Source: Herbiconiux sp. SALV-R1 (GTDB lineage Bacteria > Actinomycetota > Actinomycetes > Actinomycetales > Microbacteriaceae). From it: DNA of 64,000 nucleotides. The position numbers and the translations under genes were made by a program. The stretch covers positions 1,178,001-1,242,000 of the forward strand of contig NZ_CP053344.1 in NCBI RefSeq assembly GCF_013113715.1, written 5' to 3'. This document shows, piece by piece, positions 23,869 to 32,852 of the stretch; positions within the stretch are counted from its first letter, which is position 1, and the number at the start of each line of letters is the position of its first letter. A model generated the notes under the pieces. That model had not been told where the DNA came from. It saw only the letters and a list, made by a program, of their open reading frames with translations, and made no database searches.

Positions 23869-24915
23869 TCAGGCGAGCAGCTCGCGCACGCGCGGCACCA
23901 CCTGGGTGCCGTAGAGCTCGATGCTGCGCATCAGCTCGGGGTGCCCGAGCATGCCGTTGCCGTACTTGAGGTCGAAGCGGTTGGCGCCGAGCACCTGCAG
24001 CGTCGACGCGATCTTCTGCGCCACCGTCTCCGGCGAGCCTACGTAGAGCGACCCGTGCGGCCCCGCTTCCTGCTCGAAGTGCGCGCGCCCCATCGGCGAC
24101 CACCCGCGCTCGCGCCCGATGCGGTTCATCTGCCGCTGGTAGTGCGGCCAGAGCTGCTCCCGCGCCTCCTCGTCGGTGGCGGCCACGTGCCCGGGCGAGT
24201 GCACGCCCACGGGCTGCAGCGGGATCTCGAACTGCTCAAGCGCCCGACGGTACAGGTCGGAGAACGGCGCGAACCGCGCCGGGTCGCCCCCGATCACCGC
24301 GAGCATGAGCGAGAACCCGTAGCGCGCCGCCCGCACCACCGACTCGGGGCTCCCGCCCACCCCCACCCACGTCTTCAGCAGCCCGTGCTCGACGGGCGGG
24401 TACACCGACTGGGCCTTGAGCGGAGCCCTGGTCGACCCTTCCCAGGTCACCGGATGCTGCTCCCGCACAGCCGCGAACAGGTTCAGCTTCTCGTCGAAGA
24501 GCGTCTCGTAGTCGCTCAGCTGGTAGCCGAACAGCGGGAACGACTCGGTGAACGAACCGCGCCCCAGGATGACCTCCGCCCGCCCGTTCGACAGCGCGTC
24601 GAGCGTCGAGAAGCGCTGGAACACCCGCACGGGGTCGTCGGAGCTCAGCACGGTGACCGCCGACCCGAGGTGGATGCGCGTGGTGCGCGCCGCGATCGCC
24701 GCCAGCACCACCTCGGGCGAGGTCACCGCGAAGTCGTCGCGGTGGTGCTCGCCGAGGCCGATGAAGTCGATGCCCACCTGGTCGGCGAGCTCGCCCTGCT
24801 CGACGAGGTTGCGCAGCACCTGGGCCGGGTGCAGGGGCTCGCCCGACGCATCCGCCGTCACGTCGCCGAAGGTGTCGAGCCCGAACTCGTAGTGCTCGGG
24901 GGAGTGCTCTGCCAT
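23869..24915 (-). CDS. LLM-class flavin-dependent oxidoreductase
   Basis: A 348-residue protein of the bacterial luciferase-like superfamily with a TIM-barrel pattern. The N-terminal FGLDTFGD, GEHH and the LGSAVTVLSSDDPVRVFQ stretch are typical of LLM flavoproteins that use FMN or F420. A GSPETVAQKI segment near the end is also characteristic. The substrate cannot be inferred. The ATG at 24915 has no strong ribosome site but matches the family start; longer in-frame extensions run into the intergenic promoter region. Divergent from the universal stress gene with 190 bases between, which should hold promoters for both. Confidence 0.9.
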   Translation of the reverse strand: MAEHSPEHYEFGLDTFGDVTADASGEPLHPAQVLRNLVEQGELADQVGIDFIGLGEHHRDDFAVTSPEVVLAAIAARTTRIHLGSAVTVLSSDDPVRVFQRFSTLDALSNGRAEVILGRGSFTESFPLFGYQLSDYETLFDEKLNLFAAVREQHPVTWEGSTRAPLKAQSVYPPVEHGLLKTWVGVGGSPESVVRAARYGFSLMLAVIGGDPARFAPFSDLYRRALEQFEIPLQPVGVHSPGHVAATDEEAREQLWPHYQRQMNRIGRERGWSPMGRAHFEQEAGPHGSLYVGSPETVAQKIASTLQVLGANRFDLKYGNGMLGHPELMRSIELYGTQVVPRVRELLA

Positions 24916-25105
24916 GGTGTGCCCTTCATCGTGCCGGGAGACGTCGTGCCGCACGCTCCCGCGCCGGCGGCGCAAGTCTATGCGAACGTATGAAGCTCGG
25001 AACCGGATGCGCCCCACCAGTATTCCCGAGCATCCGGCCCCGGCACGCGACCGGCTCGCTAGGCTCGTGAGCGCAGCAGTCGCGCGACGAGAGGGGCCCG
25101 GAGTC

Positions 25106-25984
25106 ATGAGCGGAACGATCCTGGTGGGGTACGACGGTTCGCCGTCGGCGTCCGTCGCCCTCGACTGGGCGCTGCGCCGGGCCGAGGCCACCGGCAGCGC
25201 CGTCGACGTGCTCTTCGTCGCCGACACCTCGTGGGACTCGGAGGCCTTCACCGCGACGCCCCTGCTGCAGAAGCAGGGCGAGGTGGTGCTCTCGAGCGCG
25301 GCGTTCCACGCCGACACGAAGGCACCGCACGTCACCGTCACCTCGCGGGTCGCCGTGGGTAACCCGGTCACCGTGCTGTGCGAGCAGGCCGAGTCGACCG
25401 GCGCCGAGCTGCTCGTCGTGGGCAGCTACCGCAAAGACCTCTACGAGCGCCTCACCACCAGCGCGGTGAGCGTGCGGGTGGCGGCGGCGTCGAAGGTGCC
25501 GGTGGCGGTCATCCCCGACCTCGCGCCGGCGCATCGCAGCGGGGTCGTCGTGGGCGTCGACGGCAGCGAGGCCTCGGCGATGCTGCTCGAGGCCGCGGTG
25601 ACGGAGGCCGCGAGACTCGGCGAGAAGGTCACCGTGGTGAGCGCCTGGACGCTCCCGCCCCTCACCCAGCCCGAGTTCGGCGTCGACTCCGAGCTCTACG
25701 ACGCCCTCGAGGAGCGTACGCAGGCAAGCGTCGCCGCGACCGTCGCGTCGCTCGAGGAATCGCGGCGCGCCGCGGGCGCCGAGCCGGTGACGATCGAGAC
25801 CTCGGTAGTGCTCGACGCTCCGGCTCCCGCGCTCATCACCGCCGCGAAGGATGCTGCACTGCTCGTCGTCGGAACCCACGGGCGGCGCGGCCTCAGCCGC
25901 TTCCTGCTCGGCTCGGTGAGCCACGACGTGCTCATCCACGCGCCGAGCCCGCTGCTCGTGCTGCGGGTCGCCGAGCGAGCGTAG
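25106..25984 (+). CDS. tandem-domain universal stress protein
   Basis: A 292-residue protein with two UspA domains. The first begins TILVGYDGSPSA; the second begins near residue 152 (GVVVGVDGSEAS) and ends with GTHGRRGLSRFLLGSVSHDVL, which fits the ATP-binding GxxGxxxxxxxxGS(V/T)S pattern. Such proteins help survival in hypoxia or starvation. GAGGGG before the ATG supports the start at 25106, and TAGGCT at 25060 could be a -10 box. Confidence 0.92.
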   Translation: MSGTILVGYDGSPSASVALDWALRRAEATGSAVDVLFVADTSWDSEAFTATPLLQKQGEVVLSSAAFHADTKAPHVTVTSRVAVGNPVTVLCEQAESTGAELLVVGSYRKDLYERLTTSAVSVRVAAASKVPVAVIPDLAPAHRSGVVVGVDGSEASAMLLEAAVTEAARLGEKVTVVSAWTLPPLTQPEFGVDSELYDALEERTQASVAATVASLEESRRAAGAEPVTIETSVVLDAPAPALITAAKDAALLVVGTHGRRGLSRFLLGSVSHDVLIHAPSPLLVLRVAERA

Positions 25985-26081
25985 GGCGCCGGGCACCGGC
26001 GGCACGTCGCGGCACGCCGCGCCGCGGCCCGCCCCCACCGCGCGGGGCGGGGTTCCAGCATCCGCCGGTATCGTGGAGCGG

Positions 26082-27101
26082 GTGTCCGACAGCCCCGCGT
26101 CCCCCACGCCCTACGAGGTGCTGGGCGTCGACCCGGGCGTAAGTGACGGCGAGCTGCGCAAGGCCTATCGCCGGCTGCTCCGCGAGACGCATCCCGACAC
26201 CGGGGGCGACGCCGCGCGCTTCGACCGCGTGCAGCGCGCCTGGGAGCGCGTCGGCACCCCCGCCGACCGCGCGGCCTACGATCGCGGGCACGGCTCGCGC
26301 TCCGTCGGCGGCGACGGCGGTGCGGCCCACTCCGCCGGCGCCTCGGGTTCCGCCTCGACCTCGGGCTCGGGCTTCGGCCCCGCGACGGGTTCGTTCCGCG
26401 CTGCCGGGCGCGCCGAGAGCTCCACGGTGCGCGCCAGGAGCTACGGCCACCCGGGCGGCCAGGAGCGCGAACGCTACCTCGAGCTGCTGCGCGAGTGGGT
26501 CGGTCGCGGCGTCACCATCGACGACCCCTACGAGCCCGCGCTGGTGCGCTCGGCGCCGCGCGAGATCAGGTCGTGGCTGGCGAAGGCGCTCGCCGAGGAG
26601 GCGACCGCCGGCCTCGTGTCGACGCTCGGCATCGGCTACACGATCTGGAACAACGTGCTCACCGGGCGCGAGCAGGGCGGCGTTCCCGAGACGATCGACC
26701 ACGTGGTGCTCGGCCCCGCGGGGCTCTTCGCCGTGCAGTCGGAGGACTGGGGCGGCGAGGTGCGCCTGCGTAAAGACGAGCTGGTGGGCGAGGTGCTGGG
26801 CCGCGGTGTCGAGCCGCTGCACGAGCTGAGCCGGGCCGCCAAGACGCTCGCGCGGTCGCTGGGTGTGAAGTTCACGGCGCTCGTGACCGTGGTTCCGGAT
26901 GCCGCACTCGACGAGCCGGCCGCCGCCGTCACGCGGGGTCGCCTCGCCGGGTCGGTCGTCGTGCGCCGCTCGCTGCTGCCGCAGCTCCTCCGCGACGGTG
27001 CCGGCGCCGGCGCGGGCGGCCGCGGCGGGGTCGACCGCACCAGCATCGACCGCGCCTTCGAGCTCCGCCCCCACCTGCAGCGCGCCATCCGCCTCGCCTG
27101 A
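26082..27101 (+). CDS. J-domain protein with nuclease-related (NERD-like) C-terminus
   Basis: A 339-residue protein. Residues ~10-66 form a DnaJ J-domain with the HPD motif at 37-39. A serine/glycine/alanine linker follows to ~115. The C-terminal half resembles a nuclease-related domain, with DHVVLGPAGLFAVQSEDWGG in the position where NERD domains place their acidic and glutamine-lysine residues. A J-domain would recruit DnaK, perhaps to the NERD module. The GTG at 26082 is taken as start because TATCGT ends seven bases earlier; a GTG at 26073 would fall inside that -10 box. Confidence 0.8.
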   Translation: MSDSPASPTPYEVLGVDPGVSDGELRKAYRRLLRETHPDTGGDAARFDRVQRAWERVGTPADRAAYDRGHGSRSVGGDGGAAHSAGASGSASTSGSGFGPATGSFRAAGRAESSTVRARSYGHPGGQERERYLELLREWVGRGVTIDDPYEPALVRSAPREIRSWLAKALAEEATAGLVSTLGIGYTIWNNVLTGREQGGVPETIDHVVLGPAGLFAVQSEDWGGEVRLRKDELVGEVLGRGVEPLHELSRAAKTLARSLGVKFTALVTVVPDAALDEPAAAVTRGRLAGSVVVRRSLLPQLLRDGAGAGAGGRGGVDRTSIDRAFELRPHLQRAIRLA

Positions 27102-27220
27102 CTCCCGGGCCCGCGCCCCCACCCCGTGCCCCGCCCCGTGCCCCCGACCCCGCCTCCGCACTTGCGGCGGGGCGGCTCGGGGGAGTCAAATGTCTCCACC
27201 ACTGTCAAAGGAGACGGATC

Positions 27221-28855
27221 ATGGCAAGGCCCACCCCACCCGCGCTCGAGATCCCCCCGCTGAGCGTCTACGAGCTCCTCTTCGCCGGGCTCGACGAAGC
27301 CGACCTCGACCGTGTCGCCCTCGTCGACGGGCCGACCGGCGACGAGACGAGCTACCGCGCCCTCGTCGCCCAGGTCGACGCGCTCGCCGGCTCCCTCGCG
27401 GCCCGTGGCCTCGCCGTCGGCGACCGCGTCGGCATCCTCTGCCCGAACATCCCGGCCTTCGCCACCGTCTTCCACGGCGTGCTGCGCGCCGGCGGCACCG
27501 CCACCACGATCAACTCGCTCTACACCGTCGCCGAGATCGCGAACCAGCTGACGAGCGCGAAGGCGACCTGGCTGTTCACCGTCTCGCCCCTGTACCCGCA
27601 GGCCCACGAGGCGGCGACCGCGGCCGGCATCCCCGACGACCGCCTCGTCGTCATCGACGGCGTCACCGGCCACCCGAGCCTCAGCGACCTGCTCTTCGAC
27701 CGGGCGGCGGCGCCCGACGTGAGCTTCGACCCCGCCACGCACCTCGCCGTGCTGCCGTACTCCTCGGGCACCACGGGGCACCCGAAGGGCGTCATGCTCA
27801 CCCACCGCAACCTGGTGGCGAACGTGCTGCAGTGCCAGGAGGTCATCCCGCTCGGCCGCGACGACCGGGTGCTCGCCGTGCTGCCGTTCTTCCACATCTA
27901 CGGCATGTCGGTGCTGCTCGACTTCGCGCTGCTGAAGCGGGCGGCGCTCGTCACCATGCCGAAGTTCGAGCTCGCCGAGTTCCTCCGCACCGTGAGCGAG
28001 GAGAAGTGCACGTGGGTGTTCATCGCGCCACCCATCGCGGTGGCGCTGGCGAAGCATCCGCTGGTCGAGGAGTACGACCTGTCGAGCGTCGAGGTGGTGT
28101 TCTCGGGCGCCGCCCCGCTCGACCGCACGCTCGCCGAGGCGGTGGCGGCGCGACTCGGATGCGTCGTCTGCCAGGGCTACGGCATGACGGAGACCAGTCC
28201 GGTCACCCACGTCATCCCGGTGAGTCGTGACGACGTCGACCGCTCGTCGATCGGGTTCGCGGTGCCGGGCACCGAGTGCCGGGTGGTCGACCCCGAGTCG
28301 GGGCACGAGGTGCGGGTGCCGAGGCGCGGGCGCGGACCGAGCGCACCCGGCGAGCTGCTCGTGCGGGGCCCTCAGGTGATGGCGGGCTACCTCGACGACG
28401 AGGAGGCGACCGCCCGCACCATCGACGCCGAGGGCTGGCTGCACACCGGCGACATCGCGACCGTCGACGCCGCGGGGGTGTTCACCATCGTCGACCGGCT
28501 GAAGGAGCTCATCAAGTACAAGGGCTATCAGGTGGCGCCGGCGGTGCTGGAGGCGGTGCTGCTGGCGCATCCGCAGATCGCCGACGCCGCGGTCATCGGT
28601 GTGCCCGACGACGACGGGCAGGAGGTGCCGAAGGCGTTCGTGGTGAGGCGAGCGGCGCCCGGAGGCCCTGACGACGCCGGCGCAGCCGTCGAGCTCGACG
28701 AGGCCGCCGTGATCGCGTGGGTGCAGGAGCGCGTGGCCCCTCACGAGAAGGTGCGGCTCGTCGAGTTCGTCGACGCCATTCCGAAGTCGACCTCGGGCAA
28801 GATCCTCCGCAAAGACCTCCGGGCGCGGGTGGGGCGCCACGCCGCGCTGACCTGA
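27221..28855 (+). CDS. acyl/aryl-CoA ligase (AMP-forming)
   Basis: A 544-residue adenylate-forming enzyme resembling 4-coumarate-CoA ligases. The P-loop YSSGTTGHPKGVM, the A4-type region QGYGMTETSPV, the hinge GDIATVDAAGVFTIVDRLKELIKYKG and the C-terminal PKSTSGKILRKDL lysine motif are all present. It would activate a carboxylic acid with ATP and transfer it to CoA. The substrate pocket suggests an aromatic or medium-chain acid, but this is not certain. AAAGGAG gives a good ribosome site. A possible promoter lies in the 119-base gap upstream. Confidence 0.92.
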   Translation: MARPTPPALEIPPLSVYELLFAGLDEADLDRVALVDGPTGDETSYRALVAQVDALAGSLAARGLAVGDRVGILCPNIPAFATVFHGVLRAGGTATTINSLYTVAEIANQLTSAKATWLFTVSPLYPQAHEAATAAGIPDDRLVVIDGVTGHPSLSDLLFDRAAAPDVSFDPATHLAVLPYSSGTTGHPKGVMLTHRNLVANVLQCQEVIPLGRDDRVLAVLPFFHIYGMSVLLDFALLKRAALVTMPKFELAEFLRTVSEEKCTWVFIAPPIAVALAKHPLVEEYDLSSVEVVFSGAAPLDRTLAEAVAARLGCVVCQGYGMTETSPVTHVIPVSRDDVDRSSIGFAVPGTECRVVDPESGHEVRVPRRGRGPSAPGELLVRGPQVMAGYLDDEEATARTIDAEGWLHTGDIATVDAAGVFTIVDRLKELIKYKGYQVAPAVLEAVLLAHPQIADAAVIGVPDDDGQEVPKAFVVRRAAPGGPDDAGAAVELDEAAVIAWVQERVAPHEKVRLVEFVDAIPKSTSGKILRKDLRARVGRHAALT

Positions 28856-28899
28856 GCGGCGGCCCGCCACACCGCAGGCTGCCGTGATAGACCGGAGGC

Positions 28900-29667
28900 A
28901 TGAGCACCGACTCCGCCTCCCCGTTCCGCGACCTCGTCGAGACCGTTCCCCTGGCCGAAGGTGCGGTCATCGAGACCCGGCGCATCCGCTACGAGGAGTC
29001 GGGCGTGCCCCTGAGCGGCCTGCTCGTGTGGGACTCCTCGCGCGGCGGCCCGCGCCCCGGCGTGCTGGTCGTGCACGACTGGATGGGGGAGGACGACTAC
29101 GTGCGCGCCCGCTGCGAGATGCTCGCGCGCCTCGGCTACGTGGCCTTCGCCGCCGACGTCTACGGCGAGGGGGTGCGCCCCGCCGACGCGGGTGAGGCGT
29201 CGGCCCTCGCCCAGCAGTACTACGCCGACCTCCCCGCTCTCCGCGCGCGGGTGCAGGCCGGGTACGACGTGCTCGCGGGCCTCGCCGAGGCCGAGGGGGA
29301 ACGTCTGGCGGTGATGGGCTACTGCTTCGGCGGCTCCGCCTCGCTCGAGTTCGCCCGCACGGGCGCGCCGCTCGCGGGTGCGGTGTCGTTCCACGGGGCG
29401 CTCGTGGTGCACGAACCCGCCGACGTCGCGTCGCTCGACGCTCCGCTGCTCGTGCTCACCGGCGCTGCCGACCCCGTCGTGCCCGACGAGACCGTCGTGG
29501 CGTTCGAGAACGAGCTACGTCAGCGGGAGGGTCTCGACTGGCAGATCGTGAGCTACAGCGACACCCCGCACGCGTTCACGCGCCCGGGCATCGAGGCCTA
29601 CCGGCCGAAGGCCGACGCGCGCAGCTGGCGGGCGATGGCCGACTTCTTCGACGAGATCTTCGCCTGA
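28900..29667 (+). CDS. dienelactone hydrolase family protein
   Basis: A 255-residue alpha/beta hydrolase. The nucleophile is Cys142 in GYCFGGSAS, the cysteine-type elbow of dienelactone hydrolases; the acid is likely in TGAADPVVPDE and the base is the histidine in DTPHAFT. Substrate unknown beyond esters or lactones. GGAGG lies just before the ATG. It follows the ligase by 44 bases and could share its transcript. Confidence 0.9.
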   Translation: MSTDSASPFRDLVETVPLAEGAVIETRRIRYEESGVPLSGLLVWDSSRGGPRPGVLVVHDWMGEDDYVRARCEMLARLGYVAFAADVYGEGVRPADAGEASALAQQYYADLPALRARVQAGYDVLAGLAEAEGERLAVMGYCFGGSASLEFARTGAPLAGAVSFHGALVVHEPADVASLDAPLLVLTGAADPVVPDETVVAFENELRQREGLDWQIVSYSDTPHAFTRPGIEAYRPKADARSWRAMADFFDEIFA

Positions 29668-29736
29668 ACCCTTTACCCTGCCGCCCCGGAGTGGCATTGT
29701 GGACGGTGTTCACATAGAGATGAGGGCGGTGCCGGG

Positions 29737-30120
29737 ATGACGCAGTTCACCGAGGGCTTCAGCGGTTTCAGCGTGCGCGACACGGATGCGGCTGCCGCCT
29801 TCTACCGCGACGTGCTCGGTCTCGAGGTGGCCGAGAACGAGATGGGCATCCTCACCATCACCCTCCCCGGCGGCGCTCCGGTGCTCGCCTACCCGAAGGG
29901 CGACGACCACGTGCCGGCGACGTTCACCGTGCTGAACTTCGTGGTTCCCGACATCGACGTCGCCGTCGACGAGTTGACGGCGGCGGGCGTGACGTTCGAG
30001 CGCTACGAGGGCATGCCGCAGGACGAGAAGGGCATCGGGCGCGGCAAGGCGGCGGGCAGGGGGCCCGACATCGCGTGGTTCACCGACCCGTCGGGCAACA
30101 TCATCGCTGTGATGGCGTAG
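29737..30120 (+). CDS. VOC-fold (glyoxalase-like) protein
   Basis: A 127-residue VOC-superfamily protein with two beta-alpha-beta-beta-beta modules: FSVRDTDAAAAFYRDVLGLEV at the start and FVVPDIDVAVDELTAAGV in the middle. The usual metal-binding residues are partly present (FTDPSGNII at the end), so it may be an enzyme or a small-molecule binding protein. The stop is only four bases from the stop of the convergent acetyltransferase gene. Confidence 0.88.
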   Translation: MTQFTEGFSGFSVRDTDAAAAFYRDVLGLEVAENEMGILTITLPGGAPVLAYPKGDDHVPATFTVLNFVVPDIDVAVDELTAAGVTFERYEGMPQDEKGIGRGKAAGRGPDIAWFTDPSGNIIAVMA

Positions 30121-30124
30121 TCGC

Positions 30125-30445
30125 TCAGAGGGAGGCGCGCAGCTCCACCGAGGCGGGCTCGACGATGTCGTCGAAGTCGTGGTGCTTCTTCACGTAGGCG
30201 TCGACGAAGGGGCAGATGCCGACGGCCTTCAGCCCGTCTTCGCGCACCGCTGAGAGGGCGCCCTTGATGAGGATGCTGCCGTAGCCCTTCCCGCCCTCGG
30301 CGGGATCGATCTCGGTGTGCAGGAACACCCGCTTGTCGTGGCGATCGGTGTAGCCGGTGAACCCCACCTCGTGCCCGTCGACCTCGAGCACGTAGCGGTG
30401 CCGCTCGGGCTGGTGCACGACCTCAGTCTCGTTGTTGTCGCTCAT
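30125..30445 (-). CDS. small GNAT-type acetyltransferase
   Basis: A 106-residue protein of the short GNAT group (YjdJ-like). The acetyl-CoA loop is visible as GGKGYGSILIKGAL, followed by the strand GICPFVDAYVKKH, a conserved ending in this group. The target is unknown. Its ATG overlaps the stop of the upstream DNA glycosylase gene by four bases, so it is probably co-translated with it. Confidence 0.88.
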   Translation of the reverse strand: MSDNNETEVVHQPERHRYVLEVDGHEVGFTGYTDRHDKRVFLHTEIDPAEGGKGYGSILIKGALSAVREDGLKAVGICPFVDAYVKKHHDFDDIVEPASVELRASL

Positions 30446-31083
30446 GTCTCCAGCGAACCACATCCGACATCCGTGAGCCAGACTCCCGAGCTGCCGCGGC
30501 GGTGGCTCGCCAGCAGGTGGGTGTCGACGATGCCCACGGCCTCCATCAGCGCGAACATCGTCGTCGGTCCGACGAAGCGGAAGCCCTTGGCCCGCAGCGT
30601 CTTCGCGAGAGCCACCGACTCGGGCGAGCTGGTGGGGATCTCGGAGAGGCGCTCGGGCCGCGGCGTGGTGTCGGGCTTGAACGACCAGACGAGACCCACG
30701 AGTCCGCCCTCGACCGTGTCGTCGTGGCGCAACGCGACTGTCGCCCGCGCGTTGGCGATGGTGGCGGTGATCTTGGCCCGGTTGCGCACGATCCGCGCAT
30801 CCGTCATCAACCGCTCGACGTCGTCGTCGGTGTAAGCGGCCACCGCATCCGGATCGAAGTCGTCGAACGCCTCCCGGAAGGCGGGGCGCTTGCGCAGGAT
30901 GGTCGCCCACGACAGGCCCGACTGGAAGCCCTCGAGGCTCACCCGCTCGAACAGGCCGCGCTCGTCGCGCACCGGCATGCCCCACTCGGTGTCGTAGTAC
31001 TGCTGCAGCAGGGGGTCGACGGATGCCCAGGCCGGCCGGGCGAGGCCGTCGGCGCCCACGATCAGCCCGGTCTCGACGTTCAC
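30442..31083 (-). CDS. tag: DNA-3-methyladenine glycosylase I
   Basis: A 213-residue Tag-type glycosylase. YYDTEWGMPVRDERGLFE near the start, GLSWATILRKR with the family tryptophan, and GFRFVGPTTMFALMEAVG are hallmarks. The zinc-binding residues expected at the ends are partly visible (the His near the C-terminus in THLL; the N-terminal cysteine is not evident). It removes 3-methyladenine from DNA. It complements the Ada-AlkA/Ogt pair 7 kb away. Possible loss of the full zinc site should be noted. Confidence 0.9.
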   Translation of the reverse strand: MNVETGLIVGADGLARPAWASVDPLLQQYYDTEWGMPVRDERGLFERVSLEGFQSGLSWATILRKRPAFREAFDDFDPDAVAAYTDDDVERLMTDARIVRNRAKITATIANARATVALRHDDTVEGGLVGLVWSFKPDTTPRPERLSEIPTSSPESVALAKTLRAKGFRFVGPTTMFALMEAVGIVDTHLLASHRRGSSGVWLTDVGCGSLET

Positions 31084-31140
31084 ATCCTCTAGTATTGGTC
31101 AGGTCGGAACCATCGGGTCACCCCAACGGAGGAATGCAGA

Positions 31141-31302
31141 ATGAACGTGCTCGCCGCCATCGGAGCCATCCTCCTGTTCCTCCTCGGCATCGTGCTGTTC
31201 GGCATCCACACCGAGGTGTGGGTGTTCTTCGGCGGCATCCTGTGCGTCTCGGCGTCGCTGTTCGTCGCGTTCTCGCTGCTGCCCACCCAGCGCCGGCACT
31301 GA
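31141..31302 (+). CDS. small two-helix membrane protein
   Basis: A 53-residue frame of two hydrophobic helices (residues ~3-20 and ~25-46) joined by a short HTEV loop and ending with a basic TQRRH. CGGAGGAA lies at good distance before the ATG at 31141. No family recognised. Length and architecture are typical of small membrane proteins often missed in annotation. Confidence 0.7.
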   Translation: MNVLAAIGAILLFLLGIVLFGIHTEVWVFFGGILCVSASLFVAFSLLPTQRRH

Positions 31303-31395
31303 GGCTGCGCCGCCCGCGGGTCGCTGACGCGGCCGGCTCTCCTGCACGCGGGCTGAGCGTTCTGCCGCAGCCGAGCCGATCGGCGGTCGCCTCAG

Positions 31396-31401
31396 TAGGT
31401 T
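31396..31401 (+). promoter_or_regulatory. -10 box of a likely leaderless promoter
   Basis: TAGGTT ends six bases before the ATG of the SQR-like gene at 31408, which leaves no room for a leader. GAGG inside the spacer could serve as a ribosome site only if transcription began earlier. Confidence 0.5.
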
Positions 31402-31407
31402 GAGGCC

Positions 31408-32628
31408 ATGACCGACGCTCGCACCGCATCCGCTCACCACCGTGTCGTCGTCGTGGGCGGCGGCAACGCCGGGCTCTCCGTGGCAGGCCGCCTGCGCCGC
31501 TACGGCGTCGACGACGTCGTCGTCGTCGAGCCGCGCGACACCCACCTCTACCAGCCGATGTTCTCGCACATCGCCGGAGGCACCGCCCCCGCCTCGCTCG
31601 CCGCGCGGCCCCAGGCCGAGGTGATGCCGAAGGGCGTGGGGTGGATCAAGGGGCGGGTGCAGAGCATCGACGCCGGTCATCGCTCGATCACCCTCGCCTC
31701 GGGTGCGACCGTCGGCTACGACCAGCTCGTGGTGTGCCCCGGCATTCAGAAGAACTGGGATGCGGTGCCCGGTCTCAGCGCCGCCATGGCATCCCCGTGG
31801 GGCGTCTCGAACTACGAGTACGAGCTCGCCCAGAAGGCCTCCGCCGTGCTGCGGCGGGTACGCAGCGGCACCGTCGTGTTCACGCAGCCCGACGGGCCCG
31901 CGTCGTGCGCAGGTGCCGCGCAGAAGCCGATGTACCTCGCCTGCGACTACTGGCGGGCGACGGGCGTTCTCGCCGACATCAAGGTGGTGCTCGTGCTGCC
32001 CACTCCGACGATGTTCGGCATGCCGCTCATCGACCGCGAGCTCGAGCGCAAGGTCGCCGAGTACGGCATCGAGGTGCGCTACGCCAGCGAACTCGTCGAG
32101 GTCGACGCCGAGGCGAAGACGGTGCGCATCGCCGCCGTCGGCGACCACTCCGCCACGGAGCGGCTGCACTACGACGTGCTGCACGCGGTGCCCCCGCAGT
32201 CGGCGCCCGACTGGCTCGCGGCCACGGGCCTGCCGCGGGCGGGGGAGCCCGGCGGCTTCGTCGAGGTCGACTCGCTCACCCTGCGTCACCCCCGGCACCC
32301 CGAGGTGTGGTCGCTCGGCGACACCGCGGGCGTCTTCGCCTCGAAGTCGGGGGGCGCCCTCCGTCAGCAGACCAAGGTGCTCGCGAAGAACCTCGTCGCC
32401 GCCCTGGAGGGCAAGGAGTTGCCCCAGAGCTACAACGGCTACTCCGTCTGCCCGTTCGTGGTGTCGCGCTCCACCGTGGTGTTCGCCGAGTTCGACGACC
32501 GCTACCGGCCGAAGCCCACCATCCCGTTCTGGAAGGGCCTCGCCCGCGAACGCCGCTCCACCTTCCTCGCCGACCGGCACGTGCTGCCCTGGGTGTACTG
32601 GCACCTGATCCTGAAGGGCCGTGCCTGA
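31408..32628 (+). CDS. sulfide:quinone-oxidoreductase-like FAD protein
   Basis: A 406-residue flavoprotein of the SQR group. The FAD motif VVGGGNAGLSVAGRL is at the start, an internal YDQLVVCPGIQ is present, and two cysteines in typical SQR positions are seen (CAGAAQKPMYLACDYW and YSVCPFVV). It would pass electrons from sulfide, or a related sulfur donor, to the quinone pool, with a C-terminal amphipathic/hydrophobic tail (LPWVYWHLIL) at the membrane. It resembles the eukaryotic/type II SQR more than the archaeal types. No sulfur-oxidation partner genes (dioxygenase, rhodanese) are near. Confidence 0.88.
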   Translation: MTDARTASAHHRVVVVGGGNAGLSVAGRLRRYGVDDVVVVEPRDTHLYQPMFSHIAGGTAPASLAARPQAEVMPKGVGWIKGRVQSIDAGHRSITLASGATVGYDQLVVCPGIQKNWDAVPGLSAAMASPWGVSNYEYELAQKASAVLRRVRSGTVVFTQPDGPASCAGAAQKPMYLACDYWRATGVLADIKVVLVLPTPTMFGMPLIDRELERKVAEYGIEVRYASELVEVDAEAKTVRIAAVGDHSATERLHYDVLHAVPPQSAPDWLAATGLPRAGEPGGFVEVDSLTLRHPRHPEVWSLGDTAGVFASKSGGALRQQTKVLAKNLVAALEGKELPQSYNGYSVCPFVVSRSTVVFAEFDDRYRPKPTIPFWKGLARERRSTFLADRHVLPWVYWHLILKGRA

Positions 32629-32671
32629 GGCGCGCGGGCGGGCCGCGCCTGAGGCGCGCCCGGCGGGCCGC
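32624..32671. repeat. 24-bp tandem duplication after the SQR-like gene
   Basis: Two copies of a CTGAGGCGCGCNNGCGGGCCGCGC-like unit follow each other and the first contains the stop codon of the SQR-like gene. The duplication ends in a GC-rich stretch without coding signs. Confidence 0.6.
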
Positions 32672-32775
32672 GCCGGGGGCCCGGGTGGCAGTTCGCGCCG
32701 ATCGCGTGAACGGTTTCCCAACATCCTGCGACAGCTACATCGGGGCCCGATGGCAGCGCTACAGTTGACGCACTT

Positions 32776-32798
32776 CCCGCGCCGCTGACGGGCGCGGG
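32776..32798. terminator. GC-rich hairpin between the SQR-like and hydrolase genes
   Basis: CCCGCGCC and GGCGCGGG pair over seven spacer bases. No T-run follows, so termination is possible but not certain. It lies 55 bases before the hydrolase start. Confidence 0.35.
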
Positions 32799-32852
32799 GC
32801 GAACACCGTCGACCGGGATGGGCCCGGTGCGACACGACCACGGAGGTGCGGA

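Noticed and set aside
32705-32767. A 20-codon frame in the SQR-hydrolase gap
   Set aside because: No ribosome site, no hydrophobic or conserved feature; likely chance.
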